From the NCBI RefSeq assembly GCF_035497915.1, contig NZ_DATJCS010000020.1, positions 1 through 64,000 of the forward strand: DNA of 64,000 bases, written 5' to 3'. Of the stretch, positions 24,439-36,215 are shown one piece after another (the stretch's first letter is position 1; the number at the start of each line of letters is the position of its first letter). Position numbers and translations under genes: made by a program. The stretch comes from Serpens sp035497915 (GTDB lineage: Bacteria > Pseudomonadota > Gammaproteobacteria > Pseudomonadales > Pseudomonadaceae). The notes beneath the pieces are model-generated. The model was not told the DNA's origin. It did not search any database and was given only the letters and a program-made list of their open reading frames with translations.

Positions 24439-26412
24439 ATGGGTTGGCAGGGTTTGGCGCTGCGCACGCGCCTGTTTGTGGTTTCCTCGCTGGTGCTGGT
24501 GCTGACAGTGGTGCTGGTGGTGGGCTTCCAGTCGTATCTGACCAGCCAGGATCAGCTGCGCCGGCTGCAGGAGCAGGAGCTGCCGGGGCGGATGCAGACC
24601 ATCGCGGCAGGCATCCGCAGTCAGCTCACGCTGGCCATCAACGGTTCCGAGGCGCTGGCCAACAACGTGTTCATCCAGGACTGGGCGCGCGCCGGCGCGC
24701 CGCTGGATCGCCTGCCCGACATGCGCCGGGCCATGGACCATACCCTGAAGTCCCTGGGCGCCAACGCGGTGTTCATGGCGGTGCGCACTCCGGACGGCGG
24801 CGTGCGCTACCACCACCTGGAAGGCAGCAAGCTGCAATGGCGGCCGATGTCGGAAAGCAACGCCGATGACGGCTGGTATTTCGATTACCTCAAGCGCAAC
24901 GCCGTCTACGAGCTGAACCTGGACACCAACTCGCTCGGTTCCCAGGGTTTGCAGATCTTCGTCAATTACCGCAGCGCGCAGACCGACGACCAGGGCCGTC
25001 CGCTGCTGGTGGCCGGTGGGGCGATGAACATGGAACAGCTGGCCAGCATGATCCGCAACTACCGCTTCGGCGACTCCGGCCAGGTGATGCTGGTGCAGCC
25101 CGGCGGGCTGGTGGACATCCACCCGGATGCCCGTCAGGCCGGCAACCTGAACCTCTCCGGCCAGGCGGCCTTCAAGGCGCTGATGGCCAACGACTGGGCG
25201 CCGGTGCGCGATCGCAAGCTGGTCATCGAGCAACTGGAGTTCGGCGGCCAGCCGACCTTCGCGGGCGCGCTGCACCTGCCGGATCTGCAGCGCTATCTGG
25301 TGGTCACCCAGCCGGTGCGCGAGACCGTCGCCGACATCACGGCCAACCGCCGCATCACCCTGGGGGTGGGCCTGGTGCTGCTGGTGCTGGGCCTGCTGGT
25401 GCTCTACCCGCTGGCCGGCCGCCTGACCCGGCCGCTGGGCGAGTTGCGCAACCAGCTCAAGCGCATCAGTGACAGCCTGCAACTGGACCAGCCGCTGCAG
25501 ACCCGCGACCAGGCGGAGATCGGCGAGATGTGCGCCCAGCTCAACCAGTTTCTCGCGCGGCTGCGCGAGACCATCGGCGCGGTACGCCAGACCAGCGACG
25601 CGGTGCAGGGCATCACCAGCGAGCTGGAGGTGGGCGCGGTCCAGGCCACCCAGGCGTTCCACGATCAGCAGGCCACCCTGCGGGTGGTCAATCAGGATCT
25701 CGACCACCTGAGCCAAAACGTGCACAGCATCGCCGGCCTCGCGGGCGAGGCGGCGGTGTCGTCAGACCAGGGCAGCCGTCTGCTGGAGCAGGCCCATCGG
25801 CAGATCGACGCCAGCCACGCGGCGATCACCCGCCTGACCGGCGACATGCAGGCCAACATCGAGCAGCTGCAGGTGCTGCAGACCCATAGCGGCGAGATCA
25901 CCCATGTGCTGGAGGTGATCCGCGGCATTTCCGAGCAGACCAACCTGCTGGCGCTCAACGCGGCCATCGAGGCGGCACGGGCCGGTGAACAGGGTCGTGG
26001 CTTCGCTGTGGTCGCCGACGAGGTGCGCGCCCTGGCGCAGCGCACGCAGAGCTCGACCACCGAGATCCAGCAGACCACCGACCTGCTGCGCCAGGCCTCC
26101 AACCAGATGGCCGAGCGTATCGCCGCAAGCGCGCAGAACACCGAGGAAGGCATGCAGCAGCTGGCCCAGGCGCGCAACGAGCTGGGGCAACTGCAGCAGG
26201 GCCTGCAGCGGGTGTTCCAGATGAACCGCTCGATCGCCGAGGCCACCGAGGAGCAGAACGCCTCCGTGGCCGACACCCATCGCAGCCTGCAATCGCTGGC
26301 CGACCAGGGGCAGCAGGCGGTGGTGATGGCCGAGCAGGCCACCGCCGCCACCAAGCGCCTGGCGGTGCTGATTCGCGAGCTGCATGCGCGCACGCAGCGG
26401 TTTCATTGCTGA
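24439..26412 (+). CDS. Methyl-accepting chemotaxis protein with large periplasmic sensor
   Basis: This 657-residue inner membrane chemoreceptor has helix 1 at about residues 12-32. A Cache-like periplasmic domain of about 270 residues (YFDYLKRNAVYELN; VDIHPDARQAGNL) comes next, then helix 2 near 306-326 (LGVGLVLLVLGLLVLYPLAG). A HAMP segment (TRPLGELRNQLKRISD) and the signalling domain follow, with the conserved hairpin around ALNAAIEAARAGEQGRGFAV. The ligand is unknown. It has its own FliA-type promoter, which fits co-expression with flagella. Confidence 0.93.
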   Translation: MGWQGLALRTRLFVVSSLVLVLTVVLVVGFQSYLTSQDQLRRLQEQELPGRMQTIAAGIRSQLTLAINGSEALANNVFIQDWARAGAPLDRLPDMRRAMDHTLKSLGANAVFMAVRTPDGGVRYHHLEGSKLQWRPMSESNADDGWYFDYLKRNAVYELNLDTNSLGSQGLQIFVNYRSAQTDDQGRPLLVAGGAMNMEQLASMIRNYRFGDSGQVMLVQPGGLVDIHPDARQAGNLNLSGQAAFKALMANDWAPVRDRKLVIEQLEFGGQPTFAGALHLPDLQRYLVVTQPVRETVADITANRRITLGVGLVLLVLGLLVLYPLAGRLTRPLGELRNQLKRISDSLQLDQPLQTRDQAEIGEMCAQLNQFLARLRETIGAVRQTSDAVQGITSELEVGAVQATQAFHDQQATLRVVNQDLDHLSQNVHSIAGLAGEAAVSSDQGSRLLEQAHRQIDASHAAITRLTGDMQANIEQLQVLQTHSGEITHVLEVIRGISEQTNLLALNAAIEAARAGEQGRGFAVVADEVRALAQRTQSSTTEIQQTTDLLRQASNQMAERIAASAQNTEEGMQQLAQARNELGQLQQGLQRVFQMNRSIAEATEEQNASVADTHRSLQSLADQGQQAVVMAEQATAATKRLAVLIRELHARTQRFHC

Positions 26413-26424
26413 AAGCACAGCGTA

Positions 26425-26570
26425 ACTGAAGCCGCTCCACGGTCCGTGGGAGGGGCTTCAGCCGCGACGCTTTCGTGCGGGCCTGGGCCAGAAGATCGCG
26501 ACTGAAGTCGCTCCTACAGGATCCGTGCAGCGGCTGCGCGCGGCCTGTAGGAGCGGCTTCAGCCGCGATC
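26425..26570. repeat. Cluster of REP sequences (three to four units)
   Basis: Alternating-orientation copies of GTAGGAGCGGCTTCAGCCGCGA lie between the convergent receptor and atoE genes. They are at about 26425-26467, 26493-26519 and 26546-26570. Confidence 0.85.
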
Positions 26571-26603
26571 AGGGATGCACCGAAGCGACGCCCCGGCCGG
26601 CGC

Positions 26604-27947
26604 TCAGGCCAGGAAGTAGAACGCGCCGCAGATCACCACGCCCGAGTACAGCAGCATCATCAGGCAGTAGCCCATGATGTCGCGCGCGCCGAGGCCGACG
26701 ATTCCGAGCAGCGGCAGTGCCCAGAACGGCTGGATCATGTTGGTCCAGGCGTCGCCCCAGGCGATGGCCATGGCGGTGACGGTGGGCGAGACGCCGAGGG
26801 CCTGCGCCGCCGGCAGCATGATCGGACCCTGCACCGCCCACTGGCCGCCGCCGGAGGGCACGAACACGTTGACCACGCCGGCGCTGAGGAAGGCCAGCAG
26901 CGGGAAGGTGTCCGCCGAGGACCAGGAGATGAACGCCTCGGTGATCTGCCGGCCGAGCGAGATGCCCTCGGCGTTGGCGCCCATCATCATGCCCATGATG
27001 CCGGCGTAGAACGGGAACAGCAGGACGATGCCGCCGATGCCGCGCACGCTCTCGTCCACCGCGCGCATGTAGCGCTCCGGGGTTCCGTGCAGCAGCAGGC
27101 CGCAGAACAGGAAGATGGCGATCACCACGTCCAGGCCGAGCACGAAGCCCTTGCTGCTGAAGTGGTTGAACAGGTAGACCGCCGCCAGGGCGACCAGCGC
27201 CAGGCCGAGGATGCGACTGTCGTCCAGGCGCTGTGCCGGGGTCTCCCGGGCCGGCTGTGCGGCGCGCGTTTCCACCAGCTTGGCCGGGTCGGCCACCTTG
27301 ACGTCCCGACGCGGGTGCATGGCGCGGTTGAGCAGCGGCAGGCCGATCACCAGCAGGGCGACGATGGTCAGGTTCAGCGGGCTGAACAGGGTTTCGGTGA
27401 TGCTCACCGGGCTGGTGAGCACGCCGGCGGTGATGCGCGCCAGATCCGGGCCGCCGCTGGCCATCGACAGCGGGATCGAGCCGGCGAGGCCGCCGTGCCA
27501 GACCAGGAAGCCGGAATAGGCCGAGGCCACCAGCAACGGATAGTCGACGCCCTGCACCTGGCGGGCCAGGGCGCGGGCGAACACCGCGCCGATCACCAGG
27601 CCGAAGCCCCAGTTGACCCAGCAGCCGACCAGCGCCACCAGGGTGACCATGATGATGGCCTGCCCGGGCGTGCGGGCCATGCCGGCCAGGCGGTCGAGCT
27701 GACGGTTGACGATGGGAGCGCTGGCCAGGGCATGGCCGGTGACGAAGATCAGCGCCATCTGCATGGCGAAGCCGAGCAGGGTCCAGAAGCCGCCGCTCCA
27801 GTGTTGCACCATGCGTGGCAGGGATTGGTCGGTGGAGAGCATGCCGGCGATCAGCACGGCAAGGGTGAGCAGTGCGGAGAATACGAAGGGTGAGGGCAGG
27901 TAGCGCTGCACCAGACCCACGCTCATGCGGGTGAGGGTGTTGAACAT
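26604..27947 (-). CDS. atoE: AtoE-like short-chain fatty acid transporter
   Basis: This 447-residue membrane protein has about 12 helices and belongs to the AtoE/SCFA transporter family (YLPSPFVFSALLTLAVLIAG; NWGFGLVIGAVFARALARQV; FVPSGGGQWAVQGPIMLPAA). It is expected to bring in acetoacetate, butyrate or similar acids. It is the last gene of the operon atoD-atoA-atoB-atoE on the minus strand, 124 bases after atoB. Confidence 0.9.
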   Translation of the reverse strand: MFNTLTRMSVGLVQRYLPSPFVFSALLTLAVLIAGMLSTDQSLPRMVQHWSGGFWTLLGFAMQMALIFVTGHALASAPIVNRQLDRLAGMARTPGQAIIMVTLVALVGCWVNWGFGLVIGAVFARALARQVQGVDYPLLVASAYSGFLVWHGGLAGSIPLSMASGGPDLARITAGVLTSPVSITETLFSPLNLTIVALLVIGLPLLNRAMHPRRDVKVADPAKLVETRAAQPARETPAQRLDDSRILGLALVALAAVYLFNHFSSKGFVLGLDVVIAIFLFCGLLLHGTPERYMRAVDESVRGIGGIVLLFPFYAGIMGMMMGANAEGISLGRQITEAFISWSSADTFPLLAFLSAGVVNVFVPSGGGQWAVQGPIMLPAAQALGVSPTVTAMAIAWGDAWTNMIQPFWALPLLGIVGLGARDIMGYCLMMLLYSGVVICGAFYFLA

Positions 27948-28071
27948 GAGTGACGCCTCTTTCTTATGTTTGTTGGGCTTTATCGGTCGGGCGCGGTAAC
28001 GCCCAGGGGTGCGGCGCGGGTATGCCGCAGCCCGGCGGTCACGCCGGGCGCTTACAGGTCTCCTTTGGAAA

Positions 28072-29250
<1,179 letters not shown>

Positions 29251-29306
29251 GGGAACTCCTGACATGCGTCGGGCCGCGCCGAAGATCGGCATGGCCCGGT
29301 TGATGG

Positions 29307-29963
29307 CTAGAACTGCATTTCCGGAACCTGCTCCGGCACGATCAGCTTGCCGGCGGTCTTGGCGACGATTTCCTCGACGCTCACCCCCGGCGCGCGCTCG
29401 CGCAGGATGAAGGCGCCGTTGTCGATCTCCAGCCAGGCCAGGTCGGTGAGCACGGTGCGGATGCAGCCGGCGCCGGTCAGCGGCAGGCTGCAGCGGTCCA
29501 GCAGCTTGGATTCGCCGTCCTTGGAGGCGTGGGTCATCACCACGATGATGTTCTCGGCGCCGGCTACCAGGTCCATGGCGCCACCCATGCCCTTGACCAG
29601 CTTGCCGGGGATCATCCAGGAGGCGATGTTGCCCTGCACATCCACCTCGAAGGCGCCGAGCACGGTCAGGTCGACGTGGCCGCCACGGATCATGGCGAAG
29701 GAGTCGGCGGAGTCGAAGATCGCCGCGCCGGGCAGGGCGGTGACCGTCTGCTTGCCGGCGTTGATCATGTCGGCGTCCAGCTCGGCTTCGGTGGGGAACG
29801 GGCCCATGCCGAGCAGGCCGTTCTCCGACTGCAGCAGCACCTGCATGCCCTCGGGCACGTAGTTGGCCACCAGGGTGGGGATGCCGATGCCGAGGTTCAC
29901 GTAGTAGCCGTCGCGCAGTTCGCGCGCCACACGCTGGGCCATCTGTTCGCGGGTCAGTGCCAT
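29307..29963 (-). CDS. atoA: 3-oxoacid CoA-transferase subunit B
   Basis: This 218-residue subunit has the catalytic glutamate in LLQSENGLLGMGP near residue 46 and the NLGIGIPTLVANYVP motif near residue 24. With the A subunit it moves CoA from succinyl-CoA or acetyl-CoA to acetoacetate. ATG at 29963. It follows subunit A by 14 bases. It could equally be named scoB, because the donor cannot be told from sequence. Confidence 0.93.
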   Translation of the reverse strand: MALTREQMAQRVARELRDGYYVNLGIGIPTLVANYVPEGMQVLLQSENGLLGMGPFPTEAELDADMINAGKQTVTALPGAAIFDSADSFAMIRGGHVDLTVLGAFEVDVQGNIASWMIPGKLVKGMGGAMDLVAGAENIIVVMTHASKDGESKLLDRCSLPLTGAGCIRTVLTDLAWLEIDNGAFILRERAPGVSVEEIVAKTAGKLIVPEQVPEMQF

Positions 29964-29977
29964 GGCGATTTCTCCTC

Positions 29978-30676
29978 TCAGCCGCGCAGCGTGCGTTTTT
30001 CGATGCGTTTTTCGAAGGTGCCCTGGATCAGGCGGTCCACGTAGATGCCGGGGGTGTGGATCTGCGTCGGGTCCAGCTCGCCGGGGGCGACGATTTCCTC
30101 CACTTCCACCACGGTGATACGCCCGGCCATGGCCGCCAGCGGGTTGAAGTTCTGCGCGGTGTGGCGGTAGATCACGTTGCCGTAGTGGTCGGCCTTCCAG
30201 CCCTTGACGATGGCGAAGTCGCCCTTGATGGCGCGTTCGAGGATGTAGTGACGGCCGTCGAACACGCGCACTTCCTTGCCGTCGGCGACCGGGGTGCCGT
30301 AGCCGGTGGCGGTGAAAAATGCGGGGATGCCGGCGCCGCCGGCGCGCAGCTTCTCGGCCAGGGTGCCTTGCGGGGTGAGTTCCACTTCCAGTTCGCCGCT
30401 GAGCAGTTGCTGCTCGAACAGCGCGTTCTCGCCGACGTAGGAGGCGATCATCTTGCGGATCTGCCGGTCTTCCAGCAGCACGCCGAGGCCGAAGCCGTCC
30501 ACGCCGCAGTTGTTGGAGACCACGGTGAGGTCGCGCACGCCACGGCGGCGGATCTCGGCGATCAGATTCTCGGGGATGCCACACAGACCGAAGCCGCCGG
30601 CCAGTACGGTCATGCCGTCCTGCAGGCCGTCGAGGGCTTCCGCGTAGCTGCCTACGCGCTTGTCGAGTCCACTCAT
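29978..30676 (-). CDS. atoD: 3-oxoacid CoA-transferase subunit A
   Basis: This 232-residue subunit carries the CoA-binding GGFGLCGIPENLI near residue 28, SNNCGVDGFGLG near residue 55 and the C-terminal VEEIVAPGELDP. First gene of the operon atoD-A-B-E, divergent from the LysR gene at 30801. Alternative name scoA. Confidence 0.93.
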   Translation of the reverse strand: MSGLDKRVGSYAEALDGLQDGMTVLAGGFGLCGIPENLIAEIRRRGVRDLTVVSNNCGVDGFGLGVLLEDRQIRKMIASYVGENALFEQQLLSGELEVELTPQGTLAEKLRAGGAGIPAFFTATGYGTPVADGKEVRVFDGRHYILERAIKGDFAIVKGWKADHYGNVIYRHTAQNFNPLAAMAGRITVVEVEEIVAPGELDPTQIHTPGIYVDRLIQGTFEKRIEKRTLRG

Positions 30677-30800
30677 TCTTGGGTGCCTCTTGTTGTTGTT
30701 GGGAGGGCAGGGGCACTGCCAGGCGTGCGCCCAAGCTTCGGTGCTGGGGTGTTATTTGTTAAGTTTGTTTTTCCTCGCCATTGATCAGGAAAATAAAACA
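30677..30800. promoter_or_regulatory. Divergent promoter region of the ato operon and LysR regulator
   Basis: This 124-base gap is AT-rich on the regulator side (GTTATTTGTTAAGTTTGTTT). LysR-type regulators usually bind T-N11-A sites in such gaps. No single site can be fixed by eye. Confidence 0.5.
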
Positions 30801-31691
30801 ATGACCGTCAAGCAGCTGCGCGCCTTCCTCGCTGTGGCGCAGACCCTGAGCTTCGCCCAGGCCTGCGAACGGCTGCACCTGTCGCAACCGGCGCTGAGCC
30901 TGGCGATCAAGAACCTGGAGCAATCCCTGGGCGGCCAACTGCTGGTGCGCACCACGCGCAGTGTGGCACTCACGCCGGAGGGCGAGACGCTGCTGCCCAT
31001 CGCCACGCGCCTGCTGGCCGACTGGGACAACGCCGAGGACCTGCTGCGCCAGCACTTCACCCTGCAGCTCGGCCGCGTGGCGCTGGCGGCCATGCCGTCG
31101 TTCGCCGGCAATCGGCTGCCGGCAGCCCTGAAGACTTTTCGTGACGCCCACCCGCGCGTGGGGGTGACGGTGCACGACGTGATCAACGAGCAGGTGCTGG
31201 AGATGGTGCGCGACCGCCGCGTGGAGCTGGGCATCGCCTTCGAACCGGCGACCCTCGATGGCCTGCAGTTCACACCCTTATATGACGACCGCTTTGTCGC
31301 CATGGTGCCGGCGCACAGTCCGCTGGCCGGGCTGAAGCGGCTGAGCTGGGCGCAGCTGCTCGGCGAGCCGTTCATTACCCTGCAGCGGCCCTCGGCGGTG
31401 CGCCTGCTGCTGGAGGACAGCATCGGCGCCCGCCACGGCAAGCTGCCGGTGGCCTTCGAGAGCCATCAGCTGGTGACGGTCGGGCGCATGGTCGCCGAAG
31501 GCCTCGGCGTGAGCGCGGTGCCCAGCCTGTGCCGGGGGCAGATGGAAGATCTGGGCGCGCGCTGTCTGCCGCTGGACGAACCGCAGGTCACTCGCCGCAT
31601 CGGCCTGCTGCACCTGGCCGGGCACCAGCTTTCCAAGGCCGCGCTGGCGCTCAGCGACACCCTGATCCGCCAGGCCACAGGCCCGGCGTAG
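30801..31691 (+). CDS. LysR-family regulator of the ato-like operon
   Basis: This 296-residue protein has an N-terminal winged helix-turn-helix (MTVKQLRAFLAVAQTLSFAQ; HLSQPALSLAIKNLEQSLG, residues 1-60) and a LysR substrate-binding domain (residues 90-290). ATG at 30801 is chosen, as the upstream extension is out of family. Being divergent from the CoA-transferase operon, it probably controls that operon in response to a short-chain acid or ketone body (inference). Confidence 0.9.
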   Translation: MTVKQLRAFLAVAQTLSFAQACERLHLSQPALSLAIKNLEQSLGGQLLVRTTRSVALTPEGETLLPIATRLLADWDNAEDLLRQHFTLQLGRVALAAMPSFAGNRLPAALKTFRDAHPRVGVTVHDVINEQVLEMVRDRRVELGIAFEPATLDGLQFTPLYDDRFVAMVPAHSPLAGLKRLSWAQLLGEPFITLQRPSAVRLLLEDSIGARHGKLPVAFESHQLVTVGRMVAEGLGVSAVPSLCRGQMEDLGARCLPLDEPQVTRRIGLLHLAGHQLSKAALALSDTLIRQATGPA

Positions 31692-31727
31692 GGCTGGAGT
31701 TATGGGACCATCGAGCGGCTCGGAACC

Positions 31728-31757
31728 TGTGGGAGCGAATTCATTCGCGAGCTTTTA
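31728..31757. repeat. Single REP variant
   Basis: TGTGGGAGCGAATTCATTCG followed by CGAGCTTTT is a variant of the REP family at 33543 and elsewhere, between the convergent LysR and betA genes. Confidence 0.6.
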
Positions 31758-33422
31758 TCGCACCCGCGCCGGCGCATCCCCGGCCACGTAATACGCGGCG
31801 CTGCTGCGCGGCAGCGGCGCGCGGCCACGGATGCGGTCGGCGATCTTCTCCGCCAGCATGATGGTGGTGGCGTTGAGGTTGCCGGTGATGATGCGCGGCA
31901 TCAGCGAGGCATCCACCACGCGCAAACCCTGCAAACCGTGCACGCGCCCCTGGCCATCGACAACCGCGCCTTGGTCCTGGCCCATGCGGCAGGTGCCGCA
32001 GGGGTGGAAGGCGGTTTCCGCCCGGGCGCGCACGAAGGCGTCCAGTTCGGCATCGCTCTTGAGGTCCACGCCGGGGCTCAGTTCGCGGCCCCGGAAGGCA
32101 TCCAGCGCGGGCTGGGCAATGATTTCCCGGGTCAGGCGGATGGCGTCGCGAAACTCCTGCCAGTCCTGTGCGTGGCTCATGTAGTTGAACAGCAGGCTCG
32201 GATGCTGGCGCGGGTCGCGGGACAGAGCGCGTACCCGGCCGCGGCTCGGCGAGCGCATGGAGCCGACGTGGGCCTGGAAGCCGTGTTCCTTCACCGCGTT
32301 GCTGCCGTTGTAGTTGATGGCCACCGGCAGGAAGTGGAACTGGATGTTCGGCCAGGCAAAGGATTCGTCGGTGCGGATGAAGCCGCCGGCCTCGAACTGG
32401 TTGCTGGCGCCGATGCCGCTGCCGGCGAACAGCCACTGGGCGCCGATGGCCGGCTGGTTCCACCATTGCAGCGCCGGGTACAGCGACACCGGCTGCTTGC
32501 AGGCGTATTGCAGGTACATCTCCAGGTGGTCCTGCAGGTTCTCGCCGACGCCGGGCAGATCGAGTACCACCGGCACGTCCAGCTCGCGCAGCAGCGGCGC
32601 CGGGCCGACGCCGGAACGCTGCAGGATCTGCGGCGAGGCAATCGCCCCGGCGCACAGCAGCACCTCGCGTCGCGCACGGGCCGTTTCCGGCTGGCTGGAA
32701 TTGCCGCGCAGGTAGGCCACGCCGCTGGCGCGCCGGCCGTCGAACAGGATGCGCTCGGTGAGGGCGTGGGTGCGGATGGTCAGGTTCGGCCGCTGGCGGG
32801 CCTGGTCCAGGTAGCCGCGCGCGGTGCTGGCGCGCCGGCCGTTGGGCGTCACGGTGCGGTCCATCGGCCCGAAGCCTTCCTGGCGGTAGCCGTTGAGGTC
32901 GTCGGTGCGCGCGTAGCCGGCCTGCTCGCCGGCTTCCACCATGGCGTGGAACAGCGGGTTGTTGCCGGCCTTGGGCGTGCACACCGACACCGGGCCGCTG
33001 TCGCCGTGGTAGTCGTTGGCGCCGCTATCGCGGGTTTCCGCCTTGCGAAAGTAGGGCAGGCAGTCCAGGTAGCTCCAGTCCTCCAGGCCCGGTTCCCGGG
33101 CCCAGTGGTCGAAGTCCAGGGCGTTGCCGCGGATGTAGCACATGCCGTTGATCAGCGAGGAGCCGCCCAGGCCCTTGCCGCGCCCGCATTCCATTCGGCG
33201 GTGGTTCATGTGCGGCTCCGGGTCGGTCTCGTAGGCCCAGTTGTAGCGCCGGCCCTGCAGCGGGTAGGCGAGGGCGGCGGGCATCTGGGTGCGGAAGTCC
33301 AGGCGATGGTCCGGACCGCCGGCTTCCAGCAGCAGCACGCTGACCTCGGGGTCTTCGGTCAGGCGCGTGGCCAGCACGTTACCGGCCGAACCGGCGCCGA
33401 TGATGATGTAGTCGAATTCCAT
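31755..33422 (-). CDS. betA: Choline dehydrogenase (GMC oxidoreductase)
   Basis: This 555-residue membrane-associated flavoprotein oxidises choline to betaine aldehyde. It has the FAD-binding motif IIGAGSAGNVLA at the start and the GMC signatures GRGKGLGGSSLINGMCYIRG near residue 82 and GAIASPQILQRSGVG near residue 258. The catalytic histidine is in FHPCGTCRMG near residue 465. ATG at 33422. It lies 207 bases after betB, with a REP pair in between, so co-transcription is possible but not certain. Confidence 0.93.
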   Translation of the reverse strand: MEFDYIIIGAGSAGNVLATRLTEDPEVSVLLLEAGGPDHRLDFRTQMPAALAYPLQGRRYNWAYETDPEPHMNHRRMECGRGKGLGGSSLINGMCYIRGNALDFDHWAREPGLEDWSYLDCLPYFRKAETRDSGANDYHGDSGPVSVCTPKAGNNPLFHAMVEAGEQAGYARTDDLNGYRQEGFGPMDRTVTPNGRRASTARGYLDQARQRPNLTIRTHALTERILFDGRRASGVAYLRGNSSQPETARARREVLLCAGAIASPQILQRSGVGPAPLLRELDVPVVLDLPGVGENLQDHLEMYLQYACKQPVSLYPALQWWNQPAIGAQWLFAGSGIGASNQFEAGGFIRTDESFAWPNIQFHFLPVAINYNGSNAVKEHGFQAHVGSMRSPSRGRVRALSRDPRQHPSLLFNYMSHAQDWQEFRDAIRLTREIIAQPALDAFRGRELSPGVDLKSDAELDAFVRARAETAFHPCGTCRMGQDQGAVVDGQGRVHGLQGLRVVDASLMPRIITGNLNATTIMLAEKIADRIRGRAPLPRSSAAYYVAGDAPARVR

Positions 33423-33542
33423 GGGGACTGCCTTTCCTCGAGACGGTGGCCATGGCGTTGCCATGACCACCCTACGGTGAAGTGGTTGCGCGGGCCGCGG
33501 TCGGCGTTTTTCCGGCCGCCGGCGACGGCTTGCACGGGCCCG

Positions 33543-33613
33543 GTAGGAGCGGCTTCAGCCGCGAGCTTTGGGTGGTTGCATAAAAAGAGCATCGCGGCTG
33601 AAGCCGCTCCTAC
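33543..33613. repeat. REP pair between betB and betA
   Basis: Two inverted copies of GTAGGAGCGGCTTCAGCCGCGA are separated by about 28 bases, within the gap between betB and betA. Confidence 0.85.
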
Positions 33614-33629
33614 AAAGGCCCGCGGTGGC

Positions 33630-35102
<1,473 letters not shown>

Positions 35103-35141
35103 GGGGTGTCCTCGGTGTCGGTGTAGAGATGTGGGGCGTGT

Positions 35142-35338
35142 TCCCCCTCTCCCCGGCCCTCTCCCGCAAGGGGAGAGGGGGTAATTCGTGCGGAGCTGAA
35201 ATAAGGTGCTCAGGCCAGCTCCGTTTTTCCTGCAAGGGAAGCGGGAAAAATCAGTGCCCGGCCGATGCGCAGAAGGCTGAGGTCTGCACAGACAGCTCCC
35301 TCTCCCCTTGCGGGAGAGGGGTTAGGGGAGAGGGGGGC
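35142..35338. repeat. Two C/T-rich palindromic repeats upstream of betB
   Basis: Units at 35142-35182 and 35296-35338 belong to the CTCTCCCCTTGCGGGAGAGG family seen before norC. They bracket about 110 bases with no gene. Confidence 0.72.
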
Positions 35339-35352
35339 GATCAGTCAGGCAA

Positions 35353-36192
35353 TCACAACCACTGCGCCACGCGCTCCGGGTTCTGCTCCACCCAGGCGCG
35401 GGCGGCATCGGCGGGCTTGGCGCCGTCGCGGATGGCCAGCATCACCGCGCCGATTTCCTTGTCCTGCCAGGCGAACTTCTTCAGGAAGGCGGCCGCTTCG
35501 GGGGCCTTGGCGTGCAGGCCGGGATTGACCACGTTGTGCACCTGCTCGGCGTCGCCGAACACCTGCTTGGGGTCCTCCAGGAAGCGCAGTTCCCACTTGG
35601 CGGTCATCCAGTGCGGAATCCAGCCGGTGACCACGATCGGCTTGTTGGCCTGTACGGCGCGGGCCAGGGCCACGGTCATCGCCGGGCCGGAGCTGGCCAT
35701 CAGGTTCAGGTCCAGGTCGTAGGCCTTGATGGCGTCTTCGGTGCGGCGCATCACGCCGGCGCCGGCGTCGATGCCGGTGATCTGGCCGCGCAGGTCCTTC
35801 TTCAGGCTGTTCAGGTCGGCGATGGACTTCGCTTCGACATAGGTGGGCACCAGCAGGCCGATGCGCGCGCCGCTGTAGTTGACGCCCAGCAGCTCCACCT
35901 TGTTCTTCAGGCGGGCGTAGTACTCGCCATGGGTGGCCGGCAGCCAGGCGGAAAGGGTGGCGTCCAGGTCGCCGCGCGCCACGCCCTGCCACATGATGGC
36001 GGCTTCCACCGCCTTGAGTTCCACCGGGTAGCCGAGCTTGCTGCGCAGCACTTCGGCCGCCACATGGCTGGTGGCGACGCTGTCGTCCCAGCCGTTCACG
36101 TAGCCGAGGTTCAGGGTGGGCTTGTCGGCGGCGTGTGCGCCGCTGGCCAGGCCGAGGGCCAGGGCGGCGGTGTAGAGGATTTTTTTGAACAT
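35353..36192 (-). CDS. Glycine betaine/choline-type ABC transporter binding protein (second)
   Basis: This 279-residue periplasmic OpuAC-family protein has a signal peptide ending near SGAHA. It has NLGYVNGWDDSVATSHVAAE at the N-terminus and the aromatic-rich VVTGWIPHWMTAKWELRFLE near residue 195, typical of quaternary-amine binding. It follows choX by 23 bases on the same strand. It is a second binding protein for the same ABC transporter or one that delivers a different ligand (inference). Confidence 0.85.
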   Translation of the reverse strand: MFKKILYTAALALGLASGAHAADKPTLNLGYVNGWDDSVATSHVAAEVLRSKLGYPVELKAVEAAIMWQGVARGDLDATLSAWLPATHGEYYARLKNKVELLGVNYSGARIGLLVPTYVEAKSIADLNSLKKDLRGQITGIDAGAGVMRRTEDAIKAYDLDLNLMASSGPAMTVALARAVQANKPIVVTGWIPHWMTAKWELRFLEDPKQVFGDAEQVHNVVNPGLHAKAPEAAAFLKKFAWQDKEIGAVMLAIRDGAKPADAARAWVEQNPERVAQWL

Positions 36193-36215
36193 GCGAAGTC
36201 TCCTTGTCGACGGTC